NCBI RefSeq assembly: GCF_000338295.1
Contig: NZ_ANMO01000246.1
Span: forward strand, 1-64,000
Direction of reading: 5' to 3'
Length of the DNA: 64,000 nt
Source of the DNA: Rhodopirellula europaea 6C
GTDB lineage: Bacteria; Planctomycetota; Planctomycetia; Pirellulales; Pirellulaceae
Shown here one piece after another: positions 27,368 through 36,938 of this stretch (its first letter is position 1; each line of letters starts with the position of its first letter). The translations under genes were made by a program, and so were the position numbers. Under the pieces are notes generated by a model, which had not been told where the DNA came from, ran no database searches, and saw only the letters and a program-made list of their open reading frames with translations.

Positions 27368-27850
27368 ATGAATACTCACGAAAAGCTAATCGACCTGATC
27401 CAAGACTTTGATACCGCGATGCTGATCACGAAAGCAGATGACGGTGGTATGGACGCTCGCCCCATGGCGATCGCGGAAGCAACGGACGACGGCCAATTGT
27501 GGTTCGTTACCAATCGGAACTCTGGCAAGATCGCTGAGCTGATGTTGGACCGTGATGTCGCGGTAACGATGCAAGGTTCAAACAAATTTGTGACGCTGTC
27601 CGGCAAATGCCGAGTCACCGACGATCGGGCCAAGCTGGACGAACTGTGGAAGGAAGCCTGGAAGGTTTGGTTCCCAGAAGGCAAAAACGATCCCAACATC
27701 ACATTGCTTCGCGTTGAGCCCGAACGCGGGGAATATTGGGACAACAGCGGCTTCACTGGCATCAACTATCTGCTGCGTGCAGGCAAGGCTTATGTTCAGG
27801 GCGAACGAGCCGAAACCGACAAAAACATCAACGCTACCGTTTCGCTTTGA
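27368..27850 (+). CDS. Pyridoxamine 5'-phosphate oxidase-fold stress protein (GSP26-like)
   Basis: The 160-residue protein is a PPOX-like flavin-fold member of the general-stress protein 26 type: DFDTAMLITKADDGGMDARPMAIAEATDDGQLWFVTNRNSGKIAELMLD, then WFPEGKNDPNITLLRVEPERGEYWD. These proteins bind FMN, F420 or haem; the cofactor is not deducible. TTTGCAATCGTTTC (27327-27340) upstream resembles a catalase-upstream sequence. Confidence 0.88.
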   Translation: MNTHEKLIDLIQDFDTAMLITKADDGGMDARPMAIAEATDDGQLWFVTNRNSGKIAELMLDRDVAVTMQGSNKFVTLSGKCRVTDDRAKLDELWKEAWKVWFPEGKNDPNITLLRVEPERGEYWDNSGFTGINYLLRAGKAYVQGERAETDKNINATVSL

Positions 27851-28072
27851 AGCTAGCTTCAAACAATCACAACGAGAGTTCAGTCCAAAGAGCACGATGA
27901 TGATTCATCGCGCTCTTTTTGTATAACACGTGTCCTCCAGATTCAGGAAGCGAAGCCAAACACAAACGCACCATAAAGATTCTTCCCACGGCACAGCCCC
28001 CAATGCTCCTTTCGAATACAGAGGTTGTGCAATTTCCTGTTGCCGCTTTTCGGCAGATTTGCACACGGTTTA

Positions 28073-28130
28073 CCTCTCCCGAAACGAAGCTTGGCGGAGG
28101 TCGAGCGAAGCCGTTCAGGCGTACGCGAGG
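28073..28130. repeat. Degenerate REP-like block
   Basis: CTCTCCCGAAACGAAGCTT leads into GTCGAGCGAAGCCGTTCAGGC and GAGGGAGGGG, a CCTCTCCC...GAGGGAGG layout that can fold back on itself. As far as I recall, related sequences occur many times in Rhodopirellula genomes, so this is probably a decayed dispersed repeat. This needs a genome-wide search. Confidence 0.4.
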
Positions 28131-28245
28131 GAGGGGGCCGCGCATGGGAAACAACACGCACTCGCCTCCTCCGTAGTTCTCGCCGAACGCTCGCAATCCT
28201 CCAGCTGCTGCTGGTCGATTGAACCGACAATGAGGTTTCAACCCA

Positions 28246-28325
28246 TGTAGGATGGGCACTCCTGCCCGTCCAAGTTTTGGATGTCTGTAGGATGGGCACT
28301 CTTGCCCGTCGAAGTTGCGGACGTC
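28246..28325. repeat. Two tandem 40-base repeats with an internal hairpin
   Basis: Copies 28246-28285 and 28286-28325 both begin TGTAGGATGGGCACTC and share TGCCCGTC at the same offset, with a few substitutions. Each copy holds a small hairpin, GGGCA pairing with TGCCC. The units abut exactly. Confidence 0.8.
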
Positions 28326-28445
28326 GGCCAAGAGCGGCCAACCGACAGCAAAATCGACTCGCCCTTTGCCAAAGCGCGAGGTTCGCGGGACGTCACGAGC
28401 ACAGCACTTTAAAACTGCACGACCTCTACATAGACCAGTACCAGC

Positions 28446-29465
28446 ATGAGCAGTGAATCCTTCTCCGATCGTTCGGTCCCATCCGACGAACACACGACCC
28501 GCCGTGGATTCATGAAGGGCACCGTTGCCGTGGGAGCGGCGGCGATGACGGAACCTCTGATTGCGGCACCGAGTCCCCAAGAAAAACCGATTCCCATCAT
28601 TGATTGCCACATTCATCTCTTTGACGGATCGCGTCCACAGGGTGCACCCTACGTTGGCCCCGGAGGCGATTCTCCCACCACCGCCCTGCCGGCTGACTAT
28701 CGCAAGCTTGCCGTTCCACTAGGAATCACCGGTGCAATCAAGGTCGAAGCCAGTCCGTGGGTGGAAGACAACCTGTGGGCACTGCAAGTCATGCAGCCCG
28801 ACGACATGATGCTGGGACTGGTTGGGAATCTGCGGCCAGAGAAACCGGACTTTGGTGAACTTCTCGCTCGACATGCGAAGAACCCTCTGTTTCGAGGCAT
28901 CCGCTACGGAACCCTGTGGGGCTACGACTTGACGAAGGTGATCGAGGACGACGTGTTCATGAAAGGGATGCGTTTGATGGTGGATCTCGATCTGTCGTTG
29001 GATGTTGCCAACCCATCCGTGCGATTGCTGGAAGCCGTCGTGAAGCTGAACGAACGTCTGCCAGACTTGCGCATCGTCATCGATCACCTGCCACGATTAG
29101 AACCAACCGCCGCCAACCAAGCGGCTTACGACAACGTGTTGAATGACCTGCATCATCGAACAAATGTGTTTGTCAAACTCTCGGGCTTGATTCATCGCAT
29201 CTCAGGCAAGATCGTGAAAGATCTGGAGGTGCATCGTCCAGGCCTGGATCGACTGATCGAGGTGTTTGGAGACGACCGAATCCTCTTTGGCAGCGATTGG
29301 CCCAACAGCGACCGAGCGGCTCCTTTGGAAGAAGTCGTGGGCATCGCGAAAGAATACTTCGCTGACAAACCACGTGAGCTCCAGGAAAAGTACTTCTGGA
29401 AAAACGCCCTCGCAGCCTACAAGTGGAAGCCGCGAAAAGACCTTCGAAAAGGCGTCGTTGAATAA
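28446..29465 (+). CDS. Tat-exported amidohydrolase (amidohydro_2 family)
   Basis: The 339-residue protein has a twin-arginine signal (TRRGFMKG, Arg19-Arg20) followed by an Ala-rich stretch. The amidohydrolase TIM barrel shows HIHLFD (His55, His57), IVIDHLPR (His214) and FGSDWPNS (Asp284), the metal-binding residues of the amidohydro_2 family that includes lactonases and decarboxylases. The substrate may be a sugar lactone or similar compound, to judge from lactonase relatives and the neighbouring beta-helix gene. It precedes that gene by 64 bases on the same strand. Confidence 0.85.
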   Translation: MSSESFSDRSVPSDEHTTRRGFMKGTVAVGAAAMTEPLIAAPSPQEKPIPIIDCHIHLFDGSRPQGAPYVGPGGDSPTTALPADYRKLAVPLGITGAIKVEASPWVEDNLWALQVMQPDDMMLGLVGNLRPEKPDFGELLARHAKNPLFRGIRYGTLWGYDLTKVIEDDVFMKGMRLMVDLDLSLDVANPSVRLLEAVVKLNERLPDLRIVIDHLPRLEPTAANQAAYDNVLNDLHHRTNVFVKLSGLIHRISGKIVKDLEVHRPGLDRLIEVFGDDRILFGSDWPNSDRAAPLEEVVGIAKEYFADKPRELQEKYFWKNALAAYKWKPRKDLRKGVVE

Positions 29466-29529
29466 CATGCTGGGGCGACTGCCGCCGCCTTCCCCGTTCT
29501 CTTTCCATCTTCCCTTTCAAACATTTTGC

Positions 29530-32124
29530 ATGAAGACAACTGCCTGCCTGTTGCTGGCCCTTCTGACCATGTCGAATATCGCGTACAGCGATTGGGATCT
29601 CCATGTCGCCGCCGATGCAACTGCTGGTGGTGACGGAAGTAAGGCCCGCCCCTTTCGATTCCTGACCGAAGCCCGCGACGCGATCCGCAAACTCCGGATT
29701 GATCGACCAAGTGAATCCGCTCGTGTTCTCGTGGGAAATGGTCGTTATGAAATCGCGCAGCCGTTGACGTTTGAAGTCGGCGATGGAAATGTGACTTACG
29801 AAGCCGCACCGGGGACAACCCCGGTGATCTCAGGAGGTCGTCTGATATCGGCTCAGTGGTCCGAGGGCGAAGGAGGCACTTGGACGACGCAGCTTCCGCC
29901 GGAATGGCGTTTTGAACAGATGTGGGTCAACGGGCAACGGGCTGTCAGAGCACGCGAACCGGACAATTTTTTTCACTACATGGTTGGATGCCGAGAACAA
30001 CCGATCGACGGCGGCAGGCGTGCTCGGCAAACAATCTCAGTACGTCCAGAAGACATTGCCAGCCTGGAAGGACTCACTCCGGAAGAGATTCGAGAAGTAC
30101 AAATCCTGGCGTTTCACAAATGGGATACCACCCGCCGATTCCTGGACAGCGCCGATGCGAAGAACGGCCAGTTGGTCATCTCAGGGAGGAAGATGAAAAG
30201 TTGGAACCCGCTGACACGCAACACGGGTTACGTCCTTGAAAATTTTGCCGCGGCACTCGACGAACCGGGGGAGTTCTTCCTGGCACCGGGAGGAAAACTC
30301 AGCTACCAACCTCGTGCGGGTGAATCGATGGAGGATGCTGAGTTCATCGTTCCCGTCTGCAAAGAGCTGGTAGTGATCCAGGGCGACGCGGCGAACGATC
30401 AGTTCGTTGAAGGCCTGGAATTTCGCGGCATCGCGTTCCGACATTGCGGCATGCTCACGCCGCGGTCCGGCTTTGATCCATCCCAAGCGGCCTCTCCGAT
30501 TGAGGCCGCGGTGCAAATCGACGGGACGAAAAACGTCGTGTTCGATCATTGCGAGATTGGTCACACCGGTGGGTATGGCATTTGGTTCCGCAAGGGCTGC
30601 ACGGGAGGCCTCCTGAGGCAGTGCTTCGTGCACGACTTGGGCGCAGGTGGAGTGCGTGTTGGTGAAACAAGAATTGCATCGAACGAATCTGAATGGACTC
30701 ACGACATCGTTGTCGACAACAACATCATCTACGATGCTGGGCATCTCTTTCCATGTGCGGTCGGCGTTTGGATTGGCAACAGTGCTGACAACGAAGTCAC
30801 GCACAACGAAATTTCGAACATGTACTACACCGGCATCTCGGTCGGTTGGCGTTGGGGATACGATCGAAGTCTGGCATCGGGAAATCGAATCGAAAACAAC
30901 CACATCCACCACCTCGGCAAAGGCTGGCTCAGTGACATGGGCGGCATCTACACGCTGGGGCCGTCGCAGGGCACTGTGCTGCGAGGCAATCGGATCCATG
31001 ACATTGAGTCTTGGGGATACGGCGGGTGGGGGCTGTACAACGACGAAGGCAGCACCGGCATTTTGTTGGAAAACAACCTCGTCTATCGCACCAAATCCGG
31101 CGGGTATCACCAGCACTACGGCCGCGAGAATGTGATTCGCAACAACATCTTTGCGTTCGGTCGCGAATACCAGATCCGGCGAAGTCGAGTTGAAAAGCAT
31201 CTTTCCTTCACCTACGAACGGAACATCGTTCTGTGGGATTCCGAGAAATTGTTTCATGGCAACTGGGGCGACGGTGGCGTTGAAATTGGTGGCAACCTGT
31301 ATTGGCGAATGGGCAAGCCGGTTGAGCTTGGAAAGGCCGATACAAGCGACAGTTCAATCGTTGCGGATCCGCTGTTCGTCGATCCGTTGAACGATGATTT
31401 CCGTTTTGCAGACCCATCGGTCGCGAAAACGATTGGCTTTCAGCCATTCGATGCATCGCAAGCGGGCGTCTATGGTGACGAAGCATGGAAAGAACACGCC
31501 AAGTCGCTTTCGTTGCCGGAAATGCGTCAGGCACCTCCCCCTCCGCCGCTCACCTTTCGCGAAGACTTTGAATACGGCGATCGCCCGGTTGGCTCATCCG
31601 TTTCGGTCACGCCGGAACTCGGCGGAATCCAGGTGATCGAGTCACCGGTAGCAAGAAGCGGGACCAAGGTCTTGCAGTTCACCGACACGCCCGGTCAGAA
31701 GCACCGTTACTATCCGATGCTGACTCTCAGCCCGAAGCACAGTGAAGGCACGACGAGTTGCCAGTTCGCGATCCGACTGGGAAAGAACGCCGTTTTCCAG
31801 CATGAGTGGCGAAATTCCAGCCACCCTTACCAAAGCGGCCCCAGCCTGTGGTTCGAAAACAGCAAGCTACGTTCTTCGAATCGCATTCTGACAGAACTCC
31901 CAATCAACGAGTGGATCCTGATCGATGTCACGGCAAAGCTGGGTAAAAATGCGGGCCAATGGAGCGTCTCAGTGACGATCCCCAACCAACTGAAGAAAAC
32001 GTTTGATCAGCTACCGCTCGTCAGCGATGAGTGGGAACAACTCGACTGGCTGGGATTTGTGAGTCAGGCGGACACTGATGCGGTGGTTCTGCTCGATGAT
32101 CTTCAATTGACTCATTCAGAGTGA
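29530..32124 (+). CDS. Secreted right-handed beta-helix protein (polysaccharide lyase-like)
   Basis: The ATG at 29530 gives 864 residues with a signal peptide (MKTTACLLLALLTMSNIAYS). Next comes DLHVAADATAGGDGSKARPFRFLTEARDAIRKL, the hallmark entry to beta-helix pectate lyase-like proteins. A long helix with NNxI(Y/H)D/HN rungs follows (about 350-620), e.g. HDIVVDNNIIYDAGH and NRIENNHIHHLG. The last 180 residues (from FREDFEYGDRPVG) form a concanavalin/LamG-like sandwich. Substrate unknown. I see no catalytic site that would prove a lyase; an adhesin or carbohydrate-binding role is possible. Confidence 0.85.
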   Translation: MKTTACLLLALLTMSNIAYSDWDLHVAADATAGGDGSKARPFRFLTEARDAIRKLRIDRPSESARVLVGNGRYEIAQPLTFEVGDGNVTYEAAPGTTPVISGGRLISAQWSEGEGGTWTTQLPPEWRFEQMWVNGQRAVRAREPDNFFHYMVGCREQPIDGGRRARQTISVRPEDIASLEGLTPEEIREVQILAFHKWDTTRRFLDSADAKNGQLVISGRKMKSWNPLTRNTGYVLENFAAALDEPGEFFLAPGGKLSYQPRAGESMEDAEFIVPVCKELVVIQGDAANDQFVEGLEFRGIAFRHCGMLTPRSGFDPSQAASPIEAAVQIDGTKNVVFDHCEIGHTGGYGIWFRKGCTGGLLRQCFVHDLGAGGVRVGETRIASNESEWTHDIVVDNNIIYDAGHLFPCAVGVWIGNSADNEVTHNEISNMYYTGISVGWRWGYDRSLASGNRIENNHIHHLGKGWLSDMGGIYTLGPSQGTVLRGNRIHDIESWGYGGWGLYNDEGSTGILLENNLVYRTKSGGYHQHYGRENVIRNNIFAFGREYQIRRSRVEKHLSFTYERNIVLWDSEKLFHGNWGDGGVEIGGNLYWRMGKPVELGKADTSDSSIVADPLFVDPLNDDFRFADPSVAKTIGFQPFDASQAGVYGDEAWKEHAKSLSLPEMRQAPPPPPLTFREDFEYGDRPVGSSVSVTPELGGIQVIESPVARSGTKVLQFTDTPGQKHRYYPMLTLSPKHSEGTTSCQFAIRLGKNAVFQHEWRNSSHPYQSGPSLWFENSKLRSSNRILTELPINEWILIDVTAKLGKNAGQWSVSVTIPNQLKKTFDQLPLVSDEWEQLDWLGFVSQADTDAVVLLDDLQLTHSE

Positions 32125-32488
32125 GCGGTGTGCCAGACGCGCGTTAGCATGCGATGCGTCTACCTGTCATCACTTTGCCCGATGTCGCAGAAACGTGCGT
32201 CACTTCCGCAAAGTCTCTTTTGCAGCGTCTTTCAAACGTCGGAAGCTACGACATCCTCGACGACTTCAACGCGTGCATGATCGTAAATGGGACAGAAGTC
32301 TGTCGGCGGATGAAGTCACGACGGATTGATGGGGCTGTAGCGGATGAGGCATGGGGCAAAAGGGATTCAGGCAAATTTTGAACACAACCATGTTGAGACT
32401 CTGAGACAAGCCTTGGAAAGGTGTCATGATTTCTTGAATTTTCGTCGTCATTCTTTTAACAACACTGGCTCGCCTTGCCCACGCTGCC
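32125..32488. other. Intergenic region upstream of flagellin
   Basis: No gene is convincing in these 364 bases. The flagellin promoter should be here. I found no full sigma-28 or sigma-54 site; a half-match at 32466 has the wrong spacing. No Shine-Dalgarno precedes the flagellin ATG. Confidence 0.55.
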
Positions 32489-34525
32489 ATGACTCGTATC
32501 AACACCAACGTTTCGTCGTTGGTCGCCCAGAACCGCCTGGCGTCCAGCAACAATGACTTGCAGCAGTCGCTCACGCGTCTGTCAACGGGATTGCGAATCA
32601 ACAAGGGTTCGGATGACCCGGCGGGTGTTTTGGCCAGCGGAAGTTTGCGGGCGGAAATCACTGGGCTGACCAAAGCGATCAGCAATACGACACGTGCCAG
32701 TCAGATCATCAGTACCGCCGACGCCGCGCTCGGCCAAGTCGGAAACTTGCTCAACGACATCCGCGGCTTGGTCGTGGAAGCGGCCAATACCGGCGGCCTG
32801 TCAAATGCTGAAATTGCAGCCAACCAATTGCAGATTGACTCGTCACTTGAGGCAATCAATCGAATCTCACAAACGACCACCTTTCAAGGTCGAAAGTTGC
32901 TCGACGGTTCGCAAGACTATGTCAGCACGCTTTCGACCACGCCCGGGATTGCCGACTACGCGATTGACCAAGCGAATCTCGGCACGGCGGGCAGCGTGGA
33001 CGTGGAAGTCAACGTTGCGGCCGCTGCGACAAAAGCGGGCATTTCCATCAATGGGGACGCCTTTGACCCACCACTAGATGGTGATGCGGTTGCAACGAGC
33101 AAACTCGAAACCAACACGTACTATCACGCGGTGCTGAACGACAGTGGTATCCGTATCACTGGCGATTTCGACTCGGTTCAATTCATCGACGACGGTAACT
33201 TCAACAGCCTTCCGGCAGCATCGATCAATGATGGCGTTTTGACGCTTCGTTACGACTCGTATGATCAGCCGCACAGCATCGCTTTCAGTGCGTCAGCGAT
33301 CAACAGTCTGCCCGGCATCGAGGCCAATTGGGAGGGAGGGCCGTTCGAGAATACACAGCAAACAGGAGTCGTCCGGCCGGTTCACGCTGGGATCGAAGTT
33401 GCGCGCAGTGACGGCGGCAACATCGCGATTGCATACACCGACTCGGATCAAGCCGCGACCACGGCGTCCTACGATGAACAGACCAACACCGTTAACATCG
33501 CTTTGGGTACCGACGAGACATCCAAAGGGTTCGTCGACATTGCTCAACTGGTCAACGACCTCCCGGCACTTTCCGATGGCACCGAACTGACCGCGACGGT
33601 GATCGACAGCGACGGAGAAGAAACAACCGGACCATCACAACGCCTGAACCTGACCGCGGATGATTTCAATCCAAATACCACCAATTTTGAGCCCAAGCTA
33701 AACGGAGATCTCATCTTCGAACTTAGAGGAAGCATGGGCAGCGAAACCTTCCAGTTCTCCGACGGTGCGACCGCTCTTCAAATTGCTGCCGCGGTCAACT
33801 TAGTGAGTGATTCAACCGGAGTGGTTGCCAGTACTGAAAACGGGCTGAACTTCACGAGCCAAAATTACGGCAGCGACGAGTCCGTCGAAATCGAGGTGAT
33901 TGGCGAAGGTGAGGCAGGCACGTTCAAAAGTAGTCTGAGTGAAACCCGTGGTCTCGGAAGTGACGTCGAAGCAACCGTCAACGGTGTGACAGCAGGCGGA
34001 AGCGGAAACAAACTGTCGATCAACACATCCACCTTGGACCTTTCAATCACCGTTGAAGACGGCAGCAGCTCCAATTTCAGCTTCAGCGTCACCGGCGGAG
34101 GAGCAACGTTTCAGCTTGGACCGGATGCCACTAGTGCGCAACGCGCGTCGCTTGGCATCGGCAGCGTTTCAACAGGAAAGCTCGGCGGAGCAGCAGGGCG
34201 ACTGTATGAACTTGGTAGCGGGCAATCCAAATCGCTGACCAACGATGTTCACGGTGCGGCCAAGGTCATCGACGAGGTCATGGAGAAAGTCTCGAACATG
34301 CGTGGGCGATTGGGATCGTTCCAAACCACAACCCTGCAAAGTAGCCTTGTCTCGCTGAGTGAAACGAAAGCGAACCTTCAAGAAGCAGTTTCATCTATAA
34401 GCGATGCCGACTTTGCTCAGGAATCCGCGAATCTGACGCGTGCGCAGATTCTTGTGCAATCCGGCACCAACGTTCTTTCGCTCGCCAATCAAAACCCACG
34501 AAACGTACTCTCGTTGCTGGGGTGA
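32489..34525 (+). CDS. Flagellin with large central insert
   Basis: The 678-residue protein begins MTRINTNVSSLVAQNRLASS, continues with LTRLSTGLRINKGSDDPAGVLASG, and ends with SDADFAQESANLTRAQILVQ...SLANQNPRNVLSLLG. These are the D0/D1 ends of flagellin. Between about residues 150 and 580 lies a surface-exposed variable region of about 430 residues, Asp/Thr/Ser-rich, well above the size of a minimal flagellin. No other flagellar gene is in the window, so this copy is isolated. The AI-2E gene converges 38 bases after its stop. Confidence 0.93.
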   Translation: MTRINTNVSSLVAQNRLASSNNDLQQSLTRLSTGLRINKGSDDPAGVLASGSLRAEITGLTKAISNTTRASQIISTADAALGQVGNLLNDIRGLVVEAANTGGLSNAEIAANQLQIDSSLEAINRISQTTTFQGRKLLDGSQDYVSTLSTTPGIADYAIDQANLGTAGSVDVEVNVAAAATKAGISINGDAFDPPLDGDAVATSKLETNTYYHAVLNDSGIRITGDFDSVQFIDDGNFNSLPAASINDGVLTLRYDSYDQPHSIAFSASAINSLPGIEANWEGGPFENTQQTGVVRPVHAGIEVARSDGGNIAIAYTDSDQAATTASYDEQTNTVNIALGTDETSKGFVDIAQLVNDLPALSDGTELTATVIDSDGEETTGPSQRLNLTADDFNPNTTNFEPKLNGDLIFELRGSMGSETFQFSDGATALQIAAAVNLVSDSTGVVASTENGLNFTSQNYGSDESVEIEVIGEGEAGTFKSSLSETRGLGSDVEATVNGVTAGGSGNKLSINTSTLDLSITVEDGSSSNFSFSVTGGGATFQLGPDATSAQRASLGIGSVSTGKLGGAAGRLYELGSGQSKSLTNDVHGAAKVIDEVMEKVSNMRGRLGSFQTTTLQSSLVSLSETKANLQEAVSSISDADFAQESANLTRAQILVQSGTNVLSLANQNPRNVLSLLG

Positions 34526-34563
34526 TGGCTTCAACAACATCGTTTCGCCAAATCTCCATCCAA

Positions 34564-35592
34564 TCAGCTTTCCAACCAATCCTCGACGTAAATCTGTTTG
34601 ACCCACAGCATGCTGACCGCGAACATTGGCGTCGCGAAAACGATTCCCCAGAAACCAAAGACGAGTCCACCGATGATCTGGGCCAAAATGACCATTGCCG
34701 GTGGTAGCTCGACCTGATGCTGCTGAACCATCGGCGTGATGAGATAGCTTTCAATGGTTTGGATCACCAGGTACAGAACCAGAACGCTGACAAACGCTGT
34801 CGACCCTTCCTGTGACGCCAACAGTAACGCGGGCACAACGGCGGCGATGCCTCCGATGTTTGGAATGAACGTTACCAGCCCCGCAAACACGCCCAATTCC
34901 ATCGGCATGGGAACACCGATTACAGCGAGACCGATCCCAAACACAATTCCCACCAATGCCATCGCAATCAAGCGACCGATCATCCAACGCCACAACGTTT
35001 TCGAAGATTCCGAGAGCAATTCGGATGTCTTCTCTCGCCAAGCGGTTGGAAGCAGTCGAATCGCCCCCACCCGGTACTTTTCAGGACTGATCGCGAAGTA
35101 GATTGAAAGAATGAGTAGGATCAAAAAATCCGCCACCCCACCAAACGCGGACGCGAAAAAGTTTTTTGCCAGCCCAAAGGACTTGGCTGAGGAAGGCAAC
35201 ATTGAACTGAGCTTCGCATCGTCTTTCAAATGATCTTCAACAAGCGGTTGTTGTTTAAATGATTTAAACGCTTCCTGAACCGAGCTTTCGATGCGATCAT
35301 TGAATTGAGCCGCCTTTTGAGCAGCTGAGCTCGCAAACGAATAGATCGTCAGACTAGAAAGCACAGCGATTGTAGAGACCACCAAGCCAGCTCGGAAATT
35401 TCGCGAGAGGTCCCACGGAACCCATCGTCCCATAAGATCAGCCAGTTGGTTTAGAACAACTGCAATGAGCACCGACCCAAAGATCAGTGGCAACAAATTG
35501 CGCGCGACGTAAAGCAGCCCAGCACTTGCAACGACCAGCAGAACAATGCCGCTGGCTAGAAGCACGCGTTTTGCAAAAGCGGTGTGATCCAT
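34564..35592 (-). CDS. AI-2E family transporter (permease)
   Basis: The 342-residue protein has the family pattern: three N-terminal helices, a long cytoplasmic coiled segment (about 75-135), then FASAFGGVADFLILLILSIYF, and the C-terminal block ending IIGGLVFGFWGIVFATPMFAVSML. FIPNIGGIAAVVPA and ESYLITPMVQQHQVELPPAMVI are characteristic. It is the last gene of a four-gene operon and overlaps the upstream MscS stop by one base (TGATG). Confidence 0.88.
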   Translation of the reverse strand: MDHTAFAKRVLLASGIVLLVVASAGLLYVARNLLPLIFGSVLIAVVLNQLADLMGRWVPWDLSRNFRAGLVVSTIAVLSSLTIYSFASSAAQKAAQFNDRIESSVQEAFKSFKQQPLVEDHLKDDAKLSSMLPSSAKSFGLAKNFFASAFGGVADFLILLILSIYFAISPEKYRVGAIRLLPTAWREKTSELLSESSKTLWRWMIGRLIAMALVGIVFGIGLAVIGVPMPMELGVFAGLVTFIPNIGGIAAVVPALLLASQEGSTAFVSVLVLYLVIQTIESYLITPMVQQHQVELPPAMVILAQIIGGLVFGFWGIVFATPMFAVSMLWVKQIYVEDWLES

Positions 35593-36938
35593 CAGGATTC
35601 GCTTTCTTCAGTTCGAGTGGAGCGGTTTTCATCTGAACGATCGGATTGACTGGCCGACGCCGGCGATTGGAAGCCAAGGTGTTCAGGGTTTTTGAATGTC
35701 AGCGTTCGATACGGGAACGGGATCTCGATCCCAGCGGCGTCCAAATCACGCTTGATCGCTGCGACAACTTCATCGCGGCTTCGGCGAATATCCAGCGGTT
35801 TCGATCCCGCCCACCAAGCGACCTCGAAGTTAACGCTAGAGTTGGCGAACTCCTTCGCAAAGACTTCGACGGTTCGCTTGCCTTGCACCGTCTCACACGA
35901 CTGAACTGCGTGCTTGATCACATCGCGAGATTGATCGACGTCTTCGTCATAAGCAATCCCACATATGATGCGAACTCGACGTTGCGGTTGACTAGTCAAT
36001 ACATCGACGTTGTTTTTGAACAGCGAAGCGTTGGGGACAACCGCTAACTCACCATCCAGCTTTCGAATCAAAGTGTTGCGGATCGTGATCTGCTTGACTT
36101 CGCCGGTCAGATCTCCGCACGTAATGAAGTCGCCGCGGTCGAACGGATATCTCCACAGGATCAAAATACCTGCAAAAAAGTTCTCGAAGATGTCTTTGAA
36201 AGCGAAGCCAATAGCTACGGACCCCAACCCTAAAACGGTCAATGCCTTTGACGGAGTCATGCCTGGAAACGCAACGACCGTGGCAATCAACAGTCCCACA
36301 ATCCAAATGGCGATCGAGGACAGTTGATTGACCAAGTCCTTCAGGCTGGTTCGCATCCCGCGATTGTCTAGCAACCGATGAATGACCCAACTCGCCAGTT
36401 TTGATAACAGCGTTGTCAGTAAAACAACGAACAATGCGGCAACCAACAATGGCGAACGAACCAGAAAATCGGTCCACAATGAATCCAAGGACTTGGTGAC
36501 CACCTCGCGTGTCGAAGCCAGATCAACGGCGCTGTTGATTGACATCTCATTGATCACTGCGACAACATCCTCAGTTTTGCGAGCCACGTTTTCAGCCCAT
36601 TGACGATGTTCCTCCGTATCAGCCTGACCCCGAATCGTCACAATACCGCTTTGCAATTCGACTTCCGCGTCGGACAGCCAACCTGCTTCCTTTGCAGACT
36701 CGAAGATCTTCGTCAGTCGATCGCGAATGGCTTCATCATCGCTTATATTTTGAACCGCGACGGTTTCAGCCGGCGCGTTGGCATCTTCCACGGACTCCGA
36801 TTCAGCCGTCTCCTGAGCAGAAACGCGAATTGAACCATCTGCGATGCAAAGGGTAATCGCGACAAAGAACATGCATCGAATCATGCTGAATATTCCGCAA
36901 CAACATGACTCATCGCTAGCTTTGGCGTCAGTTTTCAT
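35592..36938 (-). CDS. BON-domain mechanosensitive channel (MscS family), copy 2
   Basis: Start ATG 36938 overlaps the DUF2254 stop by 11 bases; product 448 residues. A hydrophobic N-terminal segment (about 15-40) and an acidic linker precede a BON-like domain (about 65-130; DRLTKIFE, VTIRGQADTEEHRQWAENVARK). MscS follows: helices and the pore region GLGSVAIGFAFKDIFENFFAGILIL, then the beta domain PFDRGDFI and the C-terminal fold. BON domains bind membranes, which would bring this channel an extra periplasmic anchor. Role: release of solutes in osmotic downshock. Confidence 0.88.
   Translation of the reverse strand: MKTDAKASDESCCCGIFSMIRCMFFVAITLCIADGSIRVSAQETAESESVEDANAPAETVAVQNISDDEAIRDRLTKIFESAKEAGWLSDAEVELQSGIVTIRGQADTEEHRQWAENVARKTEDVVAVINEMSINSAVDLASTREVVTKSLDSLWTDFLVRSPLLVAALFVVLLTTLLSKLASWVIHRLLDNRGMRTSLKDLVNQLSSIAIWIVGLLIATVVAFPGMTPSKALTVLGLGSVAIGFAFKDIFENFFAGILILWRYPFDRGDFITCGDLTGEVKQITIRNTLIRKLDGELAVVPNASLFKNNVDVLTSQPQRRVRIICGIAYDEDVDQSRDVIKHAVQSCETVQGKRTVEVFAKEFANSSVNFEVAWWAGSKPLDIRRSRDEVVAAIKRDLDAAGIEIPFPYRTLTFKNPEHLGFQSPASASQSDRSDENRSTRTEESES

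Larger units (their letters stand above)
27851..28445. other. Repeat-rich intergenic region
   Basis: This 595-base stretch between two plus-strand genes has no convincing gene, although several long open frames cross it on both strands. It holds a degenerate GC-rich block near 28073-28130 and two tandem 40-base units at 28246-28325. The promoter for the amidohydrolase gene must lie at its right end. Confidence 0.6.

Noticed and set aside
27867-28616. A 249-codon open frame on the minus strand
   Set aside because: It runs through repeat-rich intergenic sequence and across the real amidohydrolase start; its composition is unlike neighbouring genes.
32466-32478. TGGCTCGCCTTGC as a sigma-54 promoter for flagellin
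   Set aside because: The GG and GC elements are 10 bases apart instead of 12, and the site would be too close to the start codon.
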